From contig BBYL01000028.1 of the NCBI GenBank assembly GCA_001570385.1, positions 62,001 to 126,000 on the forward strand: a stretch of 64,000 bases of DNA, written 5' to 3'. This DNA is from Microtetraspora glauca. Its GTDB lineage: Bacteria > Actinomycetota > Actinomycetes > Streptosporangiales > Streptosporangiaceae. The position numbers were made by a program, and so were the translations under genes. Of this stretch, positions 40,523 through 47,911 are shown one piece after another. The notes under the pieces were generated by a model, which saw only the letters and a program-made list of their open reading frames with translations, did not search any database and had not been told where the DNA came from. Position 1 is the stretch's first letter, and each line of letters opens with the position of its first letter.

Positions 40523-41986
40523 TCAGGATTGGGCGAATAACCGGTCGTAGGCGTCTGAGTGCCGGCGGCCGGCCATGAAGTTCAGGAACCGGCGGACGAA
40601 CTCGGCACGGGTCAGTCGCTCGTCTCCGTCGCCCGGGTCGCGATTGAACGCCGTGCGGAAGAGGACCCGGTACTCCCGCGCGTCGATGACCTGGTCGTCG
40701 TCCGCATCGGTGACGTCGAACAGGACGTCGGCGACCCTGATGAGGGCGGAGCTGGTCATGGCGGCGGTCGCCGCGGCGTACTCGTGGCCGGTGATGCGTC
40801 CGTCACCGTCGGTGTCCAGCTCTTTCTGCAGCTCTCGCCACCAGTCGGCGAAGGCGGTGAACAGGCGGTCCTCGTCCTCGGTCGCCAGGTCGAGACGGGT
40901 GGCGATCTCCCGGGCCATCGCGGCGAGGTCGGGCCAGTCGAGGTGGCCGTTGCCGGTCTGGTCCAGGACCTCGGAGAAGAACCGTGAGGCGGACCGTAGC
41001 GTCGAGTCGCCGGTGGCGGCCGTCCTCGGGGTGGGCGTGAGGAGGCGGAGGAGCGCCCCCGCCTTCGCCGCGCCGCGGCGCAGCTCTGTCAGCGCGTCGC
41101 TGCCCGGTCGGGGAGAGTACGTCGGGTCGAGCATGTCCATGACCGTGTCCAGCCGTGTCCACGCCTGCGGCAGCAGCTGCGTCGCGAGCCTTGTGGACAG
41201 GTACGTGGTGTGAATCAACATGCGTGCGCCAGGCAACTCGGGAAGCCCCAGGCGTGCGCGAAGCGGTTCGGGCAGCGACGCCACGGTGATCGCGGTGGCC
41301 ACGGGGCCGGCGACCGCCCTGCCCGCCGCCCACAAGGCCGGGCGGTCGCGAAGCAGAGGTGGAGCGGGTACCTGCGCGAACAGGCGGTCGAGGATGACGT
41401 GGACCGCTTCGGTGTTCTCCAGCCGCTCCTCGATCATGAGTTCGTAATAGCGCCAGAACTCCCGCAGCGTGGGCGGAAGCTCCCCTCCGCCTGGGTCCAT
41501 CAGGGCGAGGAACGCCAGGAACTCGGAGTACAGCCGGTCCAGGGCGGGGCCGTCGAGGGACTCGCCGCTCAGCCTGCACATCGTGACCGTGGACTCGAAC
41601 AGCGTCGCCACCACCCAGGCGCGCGCCTCGGGATCTGCCGCATTGAACGGGCGGCCCTCGGCGTCGGTGCCGGTGATGCGCGCGTGCAGGCGATTGAGCC
41701 GGGCCGCCTCCCGCTGTCGCACCCGCTCGTCGGGGTCGAACATCCGCTGTGCGCTGAGCACGGTGTTGCGCAGCCGCCGCCAGGGGTGCGCGACGAAGGT
41801 CGAGTTGGTCATCAGCGCCGCGCCGATCTGGGGGTGCGCGGCCTCCAGGACGATGGCTCGGGACGCCACCAGCCCCCAGCGCGTCTGATGGGCCAGCGGG
41901 TGGAGCATCGATCCCGGCCCGAGCGGGTCGTCGGGGTCCGCGGGCATGCTGCCGTCATCGGTCCCGGCGGGTGCGGCGTAGCTCAT
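40523..41986 (-). CDS. DUF2236 (MpaB/latex-clearing-type) oxygenase domain fused to an EF-hand calcium-binding module
   Basis: A 487-residue protein. Residues about 25-290 match the DUF2236/oxygenase MpaB fold: WGLVASRAIVLEAAHPQIGA with the family His (51), PWRRLRNTVLSAQRM, and DPEARAWVVATLFESTV, where most relatives I recall have WVHATL, so a His seems replaced by Val. Residues 342-461 carry EF-hand loops: DQTGNGHLDWPD (342), DTDGDGRITGHE (391), DADDDQVIDARE (427) and a fourth weaker one at 450, a calerythrin-like set. The ATG overlaps the stop of the cis-prenyltransferase (ATGA). Family members cleave prenyl or polyisoprene double bonds with heme, so a calcium-tuned prenyl-chain oxygenase is the leading hypothesis. 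Confidence 0.8.
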   Translation of the reverse strand: MSYAAPAGTDDGSMPADPDDPLGPGSMLHPLAHQTRWGLVASRAIVLEAAHPQIGAALMTNSTFVAHPWRRLRNTVLSAQRMFDPDERVRQREAARLNRLHARITGTDAEGRPFNAADPEARAWVVATLFESTVTMCRLSGESLDGPALDRLYSEFLAFLALMDPGGGELPPTLREFWRYYELMIEERLENTEAVHVILDRLFAQVPAPPLLRDRPALWAAGRAVAGPVATAITVASLPEPLRARLGLPELPGARMLIHTTYLSTRLATQLLPQAWTRLDTVMDMLDPTYSPRPGSDALTELRRGAAKAGALLRLLTPTPRTAATGDSTLRSASRFFSEVLDQTGNGHLDWPDLAAMAREIATRLDLATEDEDRLFTAFADWWRELQKELDTDGDGRITGHEYAAATAAMTSSALIRVADVLFDVTDADDDQVIDAREYRVLFRTAFNRDPGDGDERLTRAEFVRRFLNFMAGRRHSDAYDRLFAQS

Positions 41987-42717
41987 CGAAGTCCCTTTCC
42001 TGTCGCGGTCGGCACCTGTACGCCGCCGAACCGGCGGTCCCGCCGTCGGTAGACGTCCAGGCATTCCCAGAAGTGCTCGGAGCGGAAGTCCGGCCACAGC
42101 ACGCGGGGAAAGACCCATTCGGCGTAGGCCACCTGCCAGAGCATGAAGTTGGAGATCCGCTGTTCCCCGGAGGTACGGATGACCAGGTCCACCTCCGGCA
42201 TGTCGGGATGGGGCAGATAGCGGGCGAAGCTCTCCTCGGTGACCTGCTCGGGTGGCACCCCGTCGCGGATCAGCGACCGGGCGGCCTCGACGATGTCGCG
42301 GCGTCCGCCGTGGTCGAACGCCACCGTCAATGTCATCCGCCGGTTGTCGCGGGTCAGCGCCATCAGGTCGGCGATGTCCCGGGCCAGCGGCGGCGGGATC
42401 CGGGGGTCGGTGACCCCCAGGAAGCGGCATCGGATCCCGCGCGTGTGCAGTGCCAGGGCGTGTTTCCGGATGGCGCGCCGCACCAGCCGCAGCAGGACGT
42501 CGACCTCGGCGGCCGGCCGCCGCCAGTTCTCGGTGGAGAAGGCGTACAGGCTCAACCACTCGACGCCGGCCGTGTGGGCCGCCTCGATGACATCGATCAC
42601 GGCGGCCTCGGCCGCCTGATGCCCCGCGGTGCGGGGCATCGACCGCTGTGCGGCCCACCGGCCGTTTCCGTCCATGACGCATGCCACATGATGGGGCAGG
42701 CCTCTCACACCGCCCAC
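41983..42717 (-). CDS. uppS: Cis-prenyltransferase (isoprenyl/undecaprenyl diphosphate synthase family)
   Basis: A 244-residue cis-prenyltransferase: VACVMDGNGRWAAQRSMPR with the Mg-binding Asp, GVEWLSLYAFSTENWRRPA, and the C-terminal DLVIRTSGEQRISNFMLWQV and AYAEWVFPRVLWPDF motifs. It condenses isopentenyl diphosphate onto an allylic primer to give Z-polyprenyl diphosphates. It starts at GTG (42717, or 42708). Actinomycetes carry a housekeeping UppS elsewhere, so this copy, coupled to the EF-hand DUF2236 protein, may be a specialised paralogue. Chain length cannot be predicted from sequence by eye. Confidence 0.9.
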   Translation of the reverse strand: MGGVRGLPHHVACVMDGNGRWAAQRSMPRTAGHQAAEAAVIDVIEAAHTAGVEWLSLYAFSTENWRRPAAEVDVLLRLVRRAIRKHALALHTRGIRCRFLGVTDPRIPPPLARDIADLMALTRDNRRMTLTVAFDHGGRRDIVEAARSLIRDGVPPEQVTEESFARYLPHPDMPEVDLVIRTSGEQRISNFMLWQVAYAEWVFPRVLWPDFRSEHFWECLDVYRRRDRRFGGVQVPTATGKGLR

Positions 42718-42765
42718 CGTGAGGAGGAGAACATCGCCGCTCCCGTCGTTCGCCGAACCTCAAAA

Positions 42766-42790
42766 GTGCGCATGGGAAACCATGTCGCAC
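42766..42790. repeat. Inverted repeat upstream of the prenyltransferase
   Basis: GTGCGCATGG-gaaa-CCATGTCGCAC: 10-bp arms with one bulged T and a GAAA tetraloop, in the 250-bp space between uppS and gpgS. It may be an RNA hairpin on either strand or an operator for the uppS pair. Confidence 0.5.
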
Positions 42791-42968
42791 CTCACGCAAT
42801 GACCCGCCGCGGCAACTTTTACCCTGTAATCAGGCGACTACACTTTGGAATCACCACTGTCGGCCGCGGCCGGATACGCGCGAGGAACCCGGCTCAACCC
42901 GCGTGTCCGTCGACCGACGTCCGGCCCGCTGAGTCGATCACGGCGCGTCAGGCCGCCTACCGGGACGC

Positions 42969-43919
42969 CTACGATGAGCCGGCGTAGTGCGGGATGGTCA
43001 CCATCGGCGGGCGCTCCGCGACAGCGACGTCCCGCACCACGGGGTCGTGTCCGGACACGCCGCGCCTGAACTGGGTGAGCGCGGGAGAGGGGGAGTGCAG
43101 AGAGACGATGTGGTTCTGGCGCTCCAGCCGCGACCAGGCGGTGTACATGATCTGTCCGGCCATCCCGCCGAGCGCCTCGGTGGACTGGTGGGAGTGCACC
43201 CGCCGTCCGAGGTCGACCTGGGCCAGCGCGTCCAGTCCGGCCAGGTCGAGCAGGTCGATCAGCAGGCCGAGCTCCACGCCGTACCCGGTGACGAAGGGCA
43301 CCCGTTCCAGGGCACTGCGCCGCCCGGCGTACTCGCCCGCCAGCGGCTGCACGAACCCCGCGAGCAGCGGCCAGTGCAGGTTGAGCAGCGGCCGCGCCAC
43401 CAGCTCGGTGACCCGCCCGCCGCCGCCCTGGAGCTCGGACAGCGGCCGGTCGTAGCACCCCTTGACGTACACGATCGAGGGGTCGGCGAGCAGCGGCCCG
43501 AGCAGGCCGGTCACGAACGAGGTGCGGAACTCCCGCAGGTCGGCGTCGACGAAGACGATGAGATCTCCGGTGCTCACGGCGAGGGACTTCCACAACGCCT
43601 CGCCCTTGCCGTCGAGCGGGTGCAGGTCGCACAGGATCTCGTCCTGCGCGAAGACCTTCGCCCCCGCCTGTACGGCGTGCGCCGCCGTCTCGTCGGTCGA
43701 CCGGGAGTCGATGACGATGAGCTCGTCCACCAGCGGGACCGCCTCGACGAGATCCCGCCGGATCGCCGAGACGATCTCACCGACGGTCTCGGCCTCGTTC
43801 CTGGCCGGCAGCACGACGCTGATCCTCGTGGCGCCCTTGGCGTCCATCAGAGCCCTGACGGGCCAGTCGGCCGAGGATGTCATACGGCCGTGCAGCCAGG
43901 CTTCCACCTCAGGCAGCAC
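42969..43919 (-). CDS. gpgS: Glucosyl-3-phosphoglycerate synthase
   Basis: A 316-residue GT81 glycosyltransferase: TRISVVLPARNEAETVGEIV nucleotide-sugar site, DSRSTDETAAHA, PLDGKGEALWKSL, the metal-binding DAD in LIVFVDADLREF, GGGGRVTELVARPLLNLHWP and the GEYAGRRSALERVPFVTGYG acceptor region. It transfers glucose from a nucleotide sugar to 3-phosphoglycerate, first step to glucosylglycerate and methylglucose polysaccharides. The start at 43919 is GTG; ATG 43883 is an alternative. In mycobacteria gpgS neighbours folP2; here the FolP2-like gene lies 18 kb away in the same window. Confidence 0.9.
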   Translation of the reverse strand: MLPEVEAWLHGRMTSSADWPVRALMDAKGATRISVVLPARNEAETVGEIVSAIRRDLVEAVPLVDELIVIDSRSTDETAAHAVQAGAKVFAQDEILCDLHPLDGKGEALWKSLAVSTGDLIVFVDADLREFRTSFVTGLLGPLLADPSIVYVKGCYDRPLSELQGGGGRVTELVARPLLNLHWPLLAGFVQPLAGEYAGRRSALERVPFVTGYGVELGLLIDLLDLAGLDALAQVDLGRRVHSHQSTEALGGMAGQIMYTAWSRLERQNHIVSLHSPSPALTQFRRGVSGHDPVVRDVAVAERPPMVTIPHYAGSS

Positions 43920-44017
43920 GCACGATCCTCTTCTCTACGCCACAGTCCACACTCATCACCTTATGGCGTCCCGTACCGGGCGGGCGGCGGCGGCCGTACC
44001 GCACCCGCCGGAGGGCG

Positions 44018-45256
44018 TCACCGCGCCCGGATCGCGGATGCGGTGAGGATGAGGGCGGCGCCGGCGAGGAGCGCCACGGCGACGGCGGCCACCAGGACGG
44101 CGAAACCGTGCTCAGCCAGCGCGGACGCGGCCTGCGGTCCCAGGCTCGCGCCGACGAACAGGAAGAACGTGAACAGGGAGACCGCGGTGCCGCGCGCCCG
44201 CCCCGCGAGGCCGCCGACCGTCTCGATCACGCTGGGCGCGGCGATGCCGATGGCGAAGGCGAACACGGCCAGGAGGAGCGCCAGCCCGACGACGCCCGAG
44301 GCGGTCACCGCTATCACGACGGCGCTCGCGGCGGCCACCACCAGGGCCAGGCCGGCCCGGCGACCGGAGGCGATCCTGGCCAGCCACGGTGTGACGAACG
44401 GGATCGCGACGAACGCGGGCAGCGCGGTCGCCCGGAGCGCCAGCAGCGCGGCGGGGTTCCCGGCGATCTCGGCGGGGCCCTCGAGCTGGAGCGCGGTGTA
44501 GATCGCGACGAACGCGCCGAGGATCACCAGCGTGGCGGCGTAGAGCAGCACGAGCCGCGGGTCACGGACCAGGGCGGGGACGGCGGCGTAGGGGTTGGCG
44601 ACCGCGCCGGTCGCGGTGTCCGGGAGCATCACCCTGGCGAGGACCACGGCCATGACGGCGAAGGCGGCGCCGCCGACGAGAAACACCGTCCGCCACCCGG
44701 CCAGGTCGGCGACGGCCTTGGCGGCGAGTTGGCCGATCACGGCCGAGGCGAAGAACGCGGAGGTCACGGAGGTCATCGTGACGCCGCGGCGCCGGGGTTC
44801 GATCCGCTCGGCGATATAGGCGAAGGCGACGGGCGCGAACGCCGCCGTGGTGGCGCCCTCGACGAAGCGCAGGGCGATGGCCGTGCCCGCTCCGGTGCTC
44901 GCCGCGACCAGCGCCGTGGTGAGCGCGGTGGCCGCCATGCCCGCCACGATCACCCGGCGCCTGCCGTACCGGTCGGAGAGCGGGCCGAAGACCAGGAACC
45001 CCGAGGCGTAGCCGAAGCCGAAGGCGCTGACCAGCCAGGTGAGCGTGGTGGCCGAGGTGCCCCAGTCGTTCGACATCGTGTCGAAGAGGGGGATGACGCC
45101 GTAGAGATGGCCGGTGGCGAGCAGGCCGGTCAGCACGAAAACGAGCACCGTACGGCCGAAGGGCGCCGGAACGGCCGGTCCGGCGGGTGAAGGGACGGGT
45201 GACGAGGTGGGTGGCGAGCTGGGCGGGCGGGAGGCGGGGAGGGGCGTCGAGGTCAT
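44018..45256 (-). CDS. MFS transporter (arabinose-efflux/drug:H+ antiporter type)
   Basis: A 412-residue major facilitator with 12 hydrophobic segments. The N-terminus is a Pro/Ser-rich tail, then TVLVFVLTGLLATGHLYGVI. Loop 2-3 has the antiporter motif in GPLSDRYGRRRVIVAGM. Residues about 100-150 (VEGATTAAFAPVAFAYIAER) resemble drug exporters. ATG 45256 lies only 6 nt from a TACCTT -10 box, so the mRNA is probably leaderless. Two copies of a perfect palindrome flank the -35, and a divergent TetR gene follows; this is a classical self-contained efflux pump switch. The drug or metabolite exported is unknown. Confidence 0.88.
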   Translation of the reverse strand: MTSTPLPASRPPSSPPTSSPVPSPAGPAVPAPFGRTVLVFVLTGLLATGHLYGVIPLFDTMSNDWGTSATTLTWLVSAFGFGYASGFLVFGPLSDRYGRRRVIVAGMAATALTTALVAASTGAGTAIALRFVEGATTAAFAPVAFAYIAERIEPRRRGVTMTSVTSAFFASAVIGQLAAKAVADLAGWRTVFLVGGAAFAVMAVVLARVMLPDTATGAVANPYAAVPALVRDPRLVLLYAATLVILGAFVAIYTALQLEGPAEIAGNPAALLALRATALPAFVAIPFVTPWLARIASGRRAGLALVVAAASAVVIAVTASGVVGLALLLAVFAFAIGIAAPSVIETVGGLAGRARGTAVSLFTFFLFVGASLGPQAASALAEHGFAVLVAAVAVALLAGAALILTASAIRAR

Positions 45257-45262
45257 GCCGGG

Positions 45263-45304
45263 AAGGTAGCCAACCAACTAGTTGGATGTCAACCAACTAG
45301 TTGG
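45263..45304 (-). promoter_or_regulatory. MFS promoter with two tandem CCAACTAGTTGG operators
   Basis: Minus-strand promoter: -35 TTGACA (45287-45292), 18-bp spacer, -10 TACCTT (45263-45268), then ATG 6 nt later. The perfect 12-bp palindrome CCAACTAGTTGG occupies the spacer (45274-45285) and recurs next to the -35 (45293-45304), centres 19 bp apart. Bound TetR dimers would block the MFS promoter fully and probably the divergent tetR promoter. Confidence 0.8.
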
Positions 45305-45378
45305 TGGCATGGTTCGGGGTTCCGGCCGTATCCTGGAGACCCGCCACGGCAGCACCTCCCGGGAAGAGGCCTCTTCAG

Positions 45379-45954
45379 ATGTCACCCAAGGATTCGACCG
45401 CCGCGACCAGGACGGCCCTCCTTGACGCCGCCCGCGTCGAGTTCGCGGCGAAGGGCGTCGCCGGCGCGCGCGTCGACACCATCGCCGAGCGCGCGGGGGT
45501 GAACAAGGAGCGGATCTACGGCCACTTCGGCAACAAGGAGAAGCTGTTCGACGCCGTCATCGTCACCGCGCTCGACGAGCTCGCCGAGGCCGTGGCCATG
45601 CCCGGGAAGGACGCGGGCGACTACGTGGGGCGGCTGTTCGACTATTACCGCGACCATCCGGACCTGGTCCGGCTGCTCATGTGGGAGGCGCTGCACTACC
45701 GGGGCCAGGAACTGCTGCCCGGCCAGGAGTACCGGGTGGAGAAATGCGGCAGGAAGACCGCGTCACTGGCCGATGGGATGGGCCGCGCCCCGTCGCCGGA
45801 GGTCGCGCGCACACTGATGACGCTCGTCGGAATGGCCATATGGCCCACCGCGATGCCCCAGTTCGGCCGGATCTTCCTCGGCGAGGACGCGGCGGGCGAC
45901 CACGAGGCGATGCGCGAGAGCCTCGTGAATCTCGTCCGCTCCGCCCTGGACTGA
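45379..45954 (+). CDS. TetR family repressor of the divergent MFS pump
   Basis: A 191-residue TetR protein: helix-turn-helix at residues about 28-50 (VDTIAERAGVNKERIYGHFG) after the DAARVEFAAKGVAGAR helix, then a ligand domain with DYVGRLFDYYRDHPDLVRLL and LMWEALHYRG. It starts at ATG 45379; a perfect palindrome GAAGAGGCCTCTTC (45363-45376) covers the ribosome binding site and could fold the leader. Divergence and the twin operator make it the probable repressor of the MFS gene, relieved by the pump's substrate. Confidence 0.88.
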   Translation: MSPKDSTAATRTALLDAARVEFAAKGVAGARVDTIAERAGVNKERIYGHFGNKEKLFDAVIVTALDELAEAVAMPGKDAGDYVGRLFDYYRDHPDLVRLLMWEALHYRGQELLPGQEYRVEKCGRKTASLADGMGRAPSPEVARTLMTLVGMAIWPTAMPQFGRIFLGEDAAGDHEAMRESLVNLVRSALD

Positions 45955-46016
45955 CGGGACCCGGCCGGAGCCTTGAGCGGCGGGGTACATGGGCTCCGGC
46001 CGGGCGGTCCGATGGA

Positions 46017-47486
46017 TCAGGACGCGGCGTGCCGCTCCAGGAACGCGTACACGTCGGCCTCGTCGACGCCGGGGAACGAGCCCGGCGGCAGGGCCGCGAG
46101 AACGTGGGAGTTCGCCCGCGCCGACGGCCAGGCGTAGCCCTCCCAGCGCTGGGCCAGCTCGGAGGGCGGCCGGCGGCAGCACTCGCCGTTCGGGCAGTTG
46201 GACCTGGTCCGGTTGGTCGTCTCCCTGCCGCGGAACCAGCGGGACTCGCGGAACGGCACACCCAGGGTGATCGCGTAGTCCTTGCCCTGGGACGGGTCCA
46301 CGTGGGCCACGCAGAAGTACGTCCCCGTGGGCGAGTCGGAGTACTGGTAGTACACCGAGAACCGGTCGGGTGACAGGAACACCTGGCGGCCCGACCACTG
46401 CACGCACATCCGCTGGCCCTCGATGGCGCCCTGCTCGTCGGCGGGGAAGACGATGCCGTCGTTCTCGTACGCCTTGTAGATGATGCCTCCGGCGTTGTTG
46501 CGCACGAAGTGGCAGACGAGGTCGAGATGCCTGGTCGCCAGGTTGGTGAACCGGTGCGCCGCCATCTCGTACGAGACGGCGAAGACGTCACGCAGGTCCT
46601 CCACCGACAGCGCCCGGTCCTGCTTGGCCTCCCGCAGGTACGGCACGGCCGCCGCCTCCGGTACGAGCACGGCCGCGGCGAAGTAGTTCGCCTCCACCCG
46701 CTGGCGGAGGAAGTCGGCGAAGTCGCGCGGCTTGTGGTGCTGGAGCGCGAAGTGGCCGAGGGTCTGCAGGAGGACGGTGCGCGGGGTGTGCATGCCGAGT
46801 TGCTCGCGCTTGAGGTAGATCCGCCGGTTGCGCAGGTCCGTCACGGAGCGGGCGGAACGCGGCAGATCCTGCGCGGTGTGGACGGTGAACCCGAAGTGGG
46901 ACACGAGCGCCTGCACGGTGCTCTCCGAGAGCGCGCCCGTGCGGTAGCCCACGGCGGCCAGCGACTCGGCGGCGGCGTTCTCGATCTCCTCGAAGTAGTT
47001 GCCCAGCTCACGCTGCTTGCGGCGCAGCTCGGCGTTGGCGGCCCGCGCCTCCTCGGGCGTCGCCGTCCCCTTGGCCTGGCGCGCCTTGAGCTCCTCGTAC
47101 AGCCCGAGGATGTGCTCGAGCACGTCGTTGGTGACGCGGGCGGAGACCTTCAGCCTGCTCAGCCCGAGGCTCGCGTAGATCGGATCCCGCTGGGCCTCCT
47201 CAAGCGCGATCTCCAACTGGGCCCGCCGGTTGGGGGCCTGCCTGCGGAGCAGTTCCTCGACCGGCACGTTCAGCGCGGCGGCAAGGGACTTCAGCAGCGA
47301 CAGCTTCGGCTCGCGCTTGCCGTTCTCCAGTAGGGAGAGCTGGCTCGGCGCGCGCCCGACGCGTTCCCCCAGCTCGGAGAGGGTCAGGCCACGCTGCTTG
47401 CGCAGATGCTTGAGCCGCTGACCGAAGGCGAGGAGATCGAGCTCCTGCGTCAAAGACAGCGGTTCTTCGCCAAGCAAGGATGCCAT
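46017..47486 (-). CDS. ramB: XRE-family short-chain acyl-CoA regulator RamB-like
   Basis: A 489-residue ScfR regulator: N-terminal XRE helix-turn-helix (FGQRLKHLRKQRGLTLSELG, RAPSQLSLLENGKREPKLSL), a helical middle region, an IrrE-like zincin remnant (VLLQTLGHFALQHHKPRDFA, missing the full HExxH), and a C-terminal DUF2083-type cysteine cluster (CHFVRNNAGG...NCPNGECCRRPP). RamB proteins control glyoxylate-cycle genes in response to acetate or propionyl-CoA status. It is divergent from isocitrate lyase, its classic target. A -10 TATGAT 6 nt before the ATG suggests a leaderless transcript. Confidence 0.88.
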   Translation of the reverse strand: MASLLGEEPLSLTQELDLLAFGQRLKHLRKQRGLTLSELGERVGRAPSQLSLLENGKREPKLSLLKSLAAALNVPVEELLRRQAPNRRAQLEIALEEAQRDPIYASLGLSRLKVSARVTNDVLEHILGLYEELKARQAKGTATPEEARAANAELRRKQRELGNYFEEIENAAAESLAAVGYRTGALSESTVQALVSHFGFTVHTAQDLPRSARSVTDLRNRRIYLKREQLGMHTPRTVLLQTLGHFALQHHKPRDFADFLRQRVEANYFAAAVLVPEAAAVPYLREAKQDRALSVEDLRDVFAVSYEMAAHRFTNLATRHLDLVCHFVRNNAGGIIYKAYENDGIVFPADEQGAIEGQRMCVQWSGRQVFLSPDRFSVYYQYSDSPTGTYFCVAHVDPSQGKDYAITLGVPFRESRWFRGRETTNRTRSNCPNGECCRRPPSELAQRWEGYAWPSARANSHVLAALPPGSFPGVDEADVYAFLERHAAS

Positions 47487-47492
47487 ACCGCG

Positions 47493-47510
47493 ATCATATG
47501 CGAAATTTCG
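47493..47510 (-). promoter_or_regulatory. ramB promoter with CGAAATTTCG palindrome
   Basis: Minus-strand TATGAT (47493-47498) precedes ATG 47486 by 6 nt. The perfect 10-bp palindrome CGAAATTTCG (47501-47510) abuts it within the spacer, an autoregulatory position. Confidence 0.5.
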
Positions 47511-47911
47511 TGATTTCTTCCACTCCGGGGCGTCGCAGAGCGTCCGCGGCTCCGCGCCGTACTGGTTCCACCGCCGCGAGACCCGTGCTCCGCGCTCGGC
47601 GGAGCCGCGCCGCCGGTGCGGCTTCCGTTCCCTCGCGCATCCCCCCGCGCCCCCTCGGCGCTCCTGCCGCCGCGAGCCCGGAGGGGCGACTGTCATTGGT
47701 CTAGTCCATAGAGAAAAGTCCGCGTTTCTTCTCTTCTGAATACCCGCCAGTATTCGTCCTGTCGAAAAATCTGCCGTCTTTCACAGCGATCTCGCCTTGC
47801 TGGAACTCCCGACATCGCCGCAAACTCGAACCAAGCACCCAGGTGACGACAGAACGCATCAAACAGGGCAAATGTCCTGTAGTGGGCGGCAGCAACAAGG
47901 GAGTGACGACA

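Noticed and set aside
47818..47827. RamB half-site GAGTTTGCGG upstream of aceA
   Set aside because: Only half of the recalled corynebacterial motif fits; not strong enough for a feature of its own.
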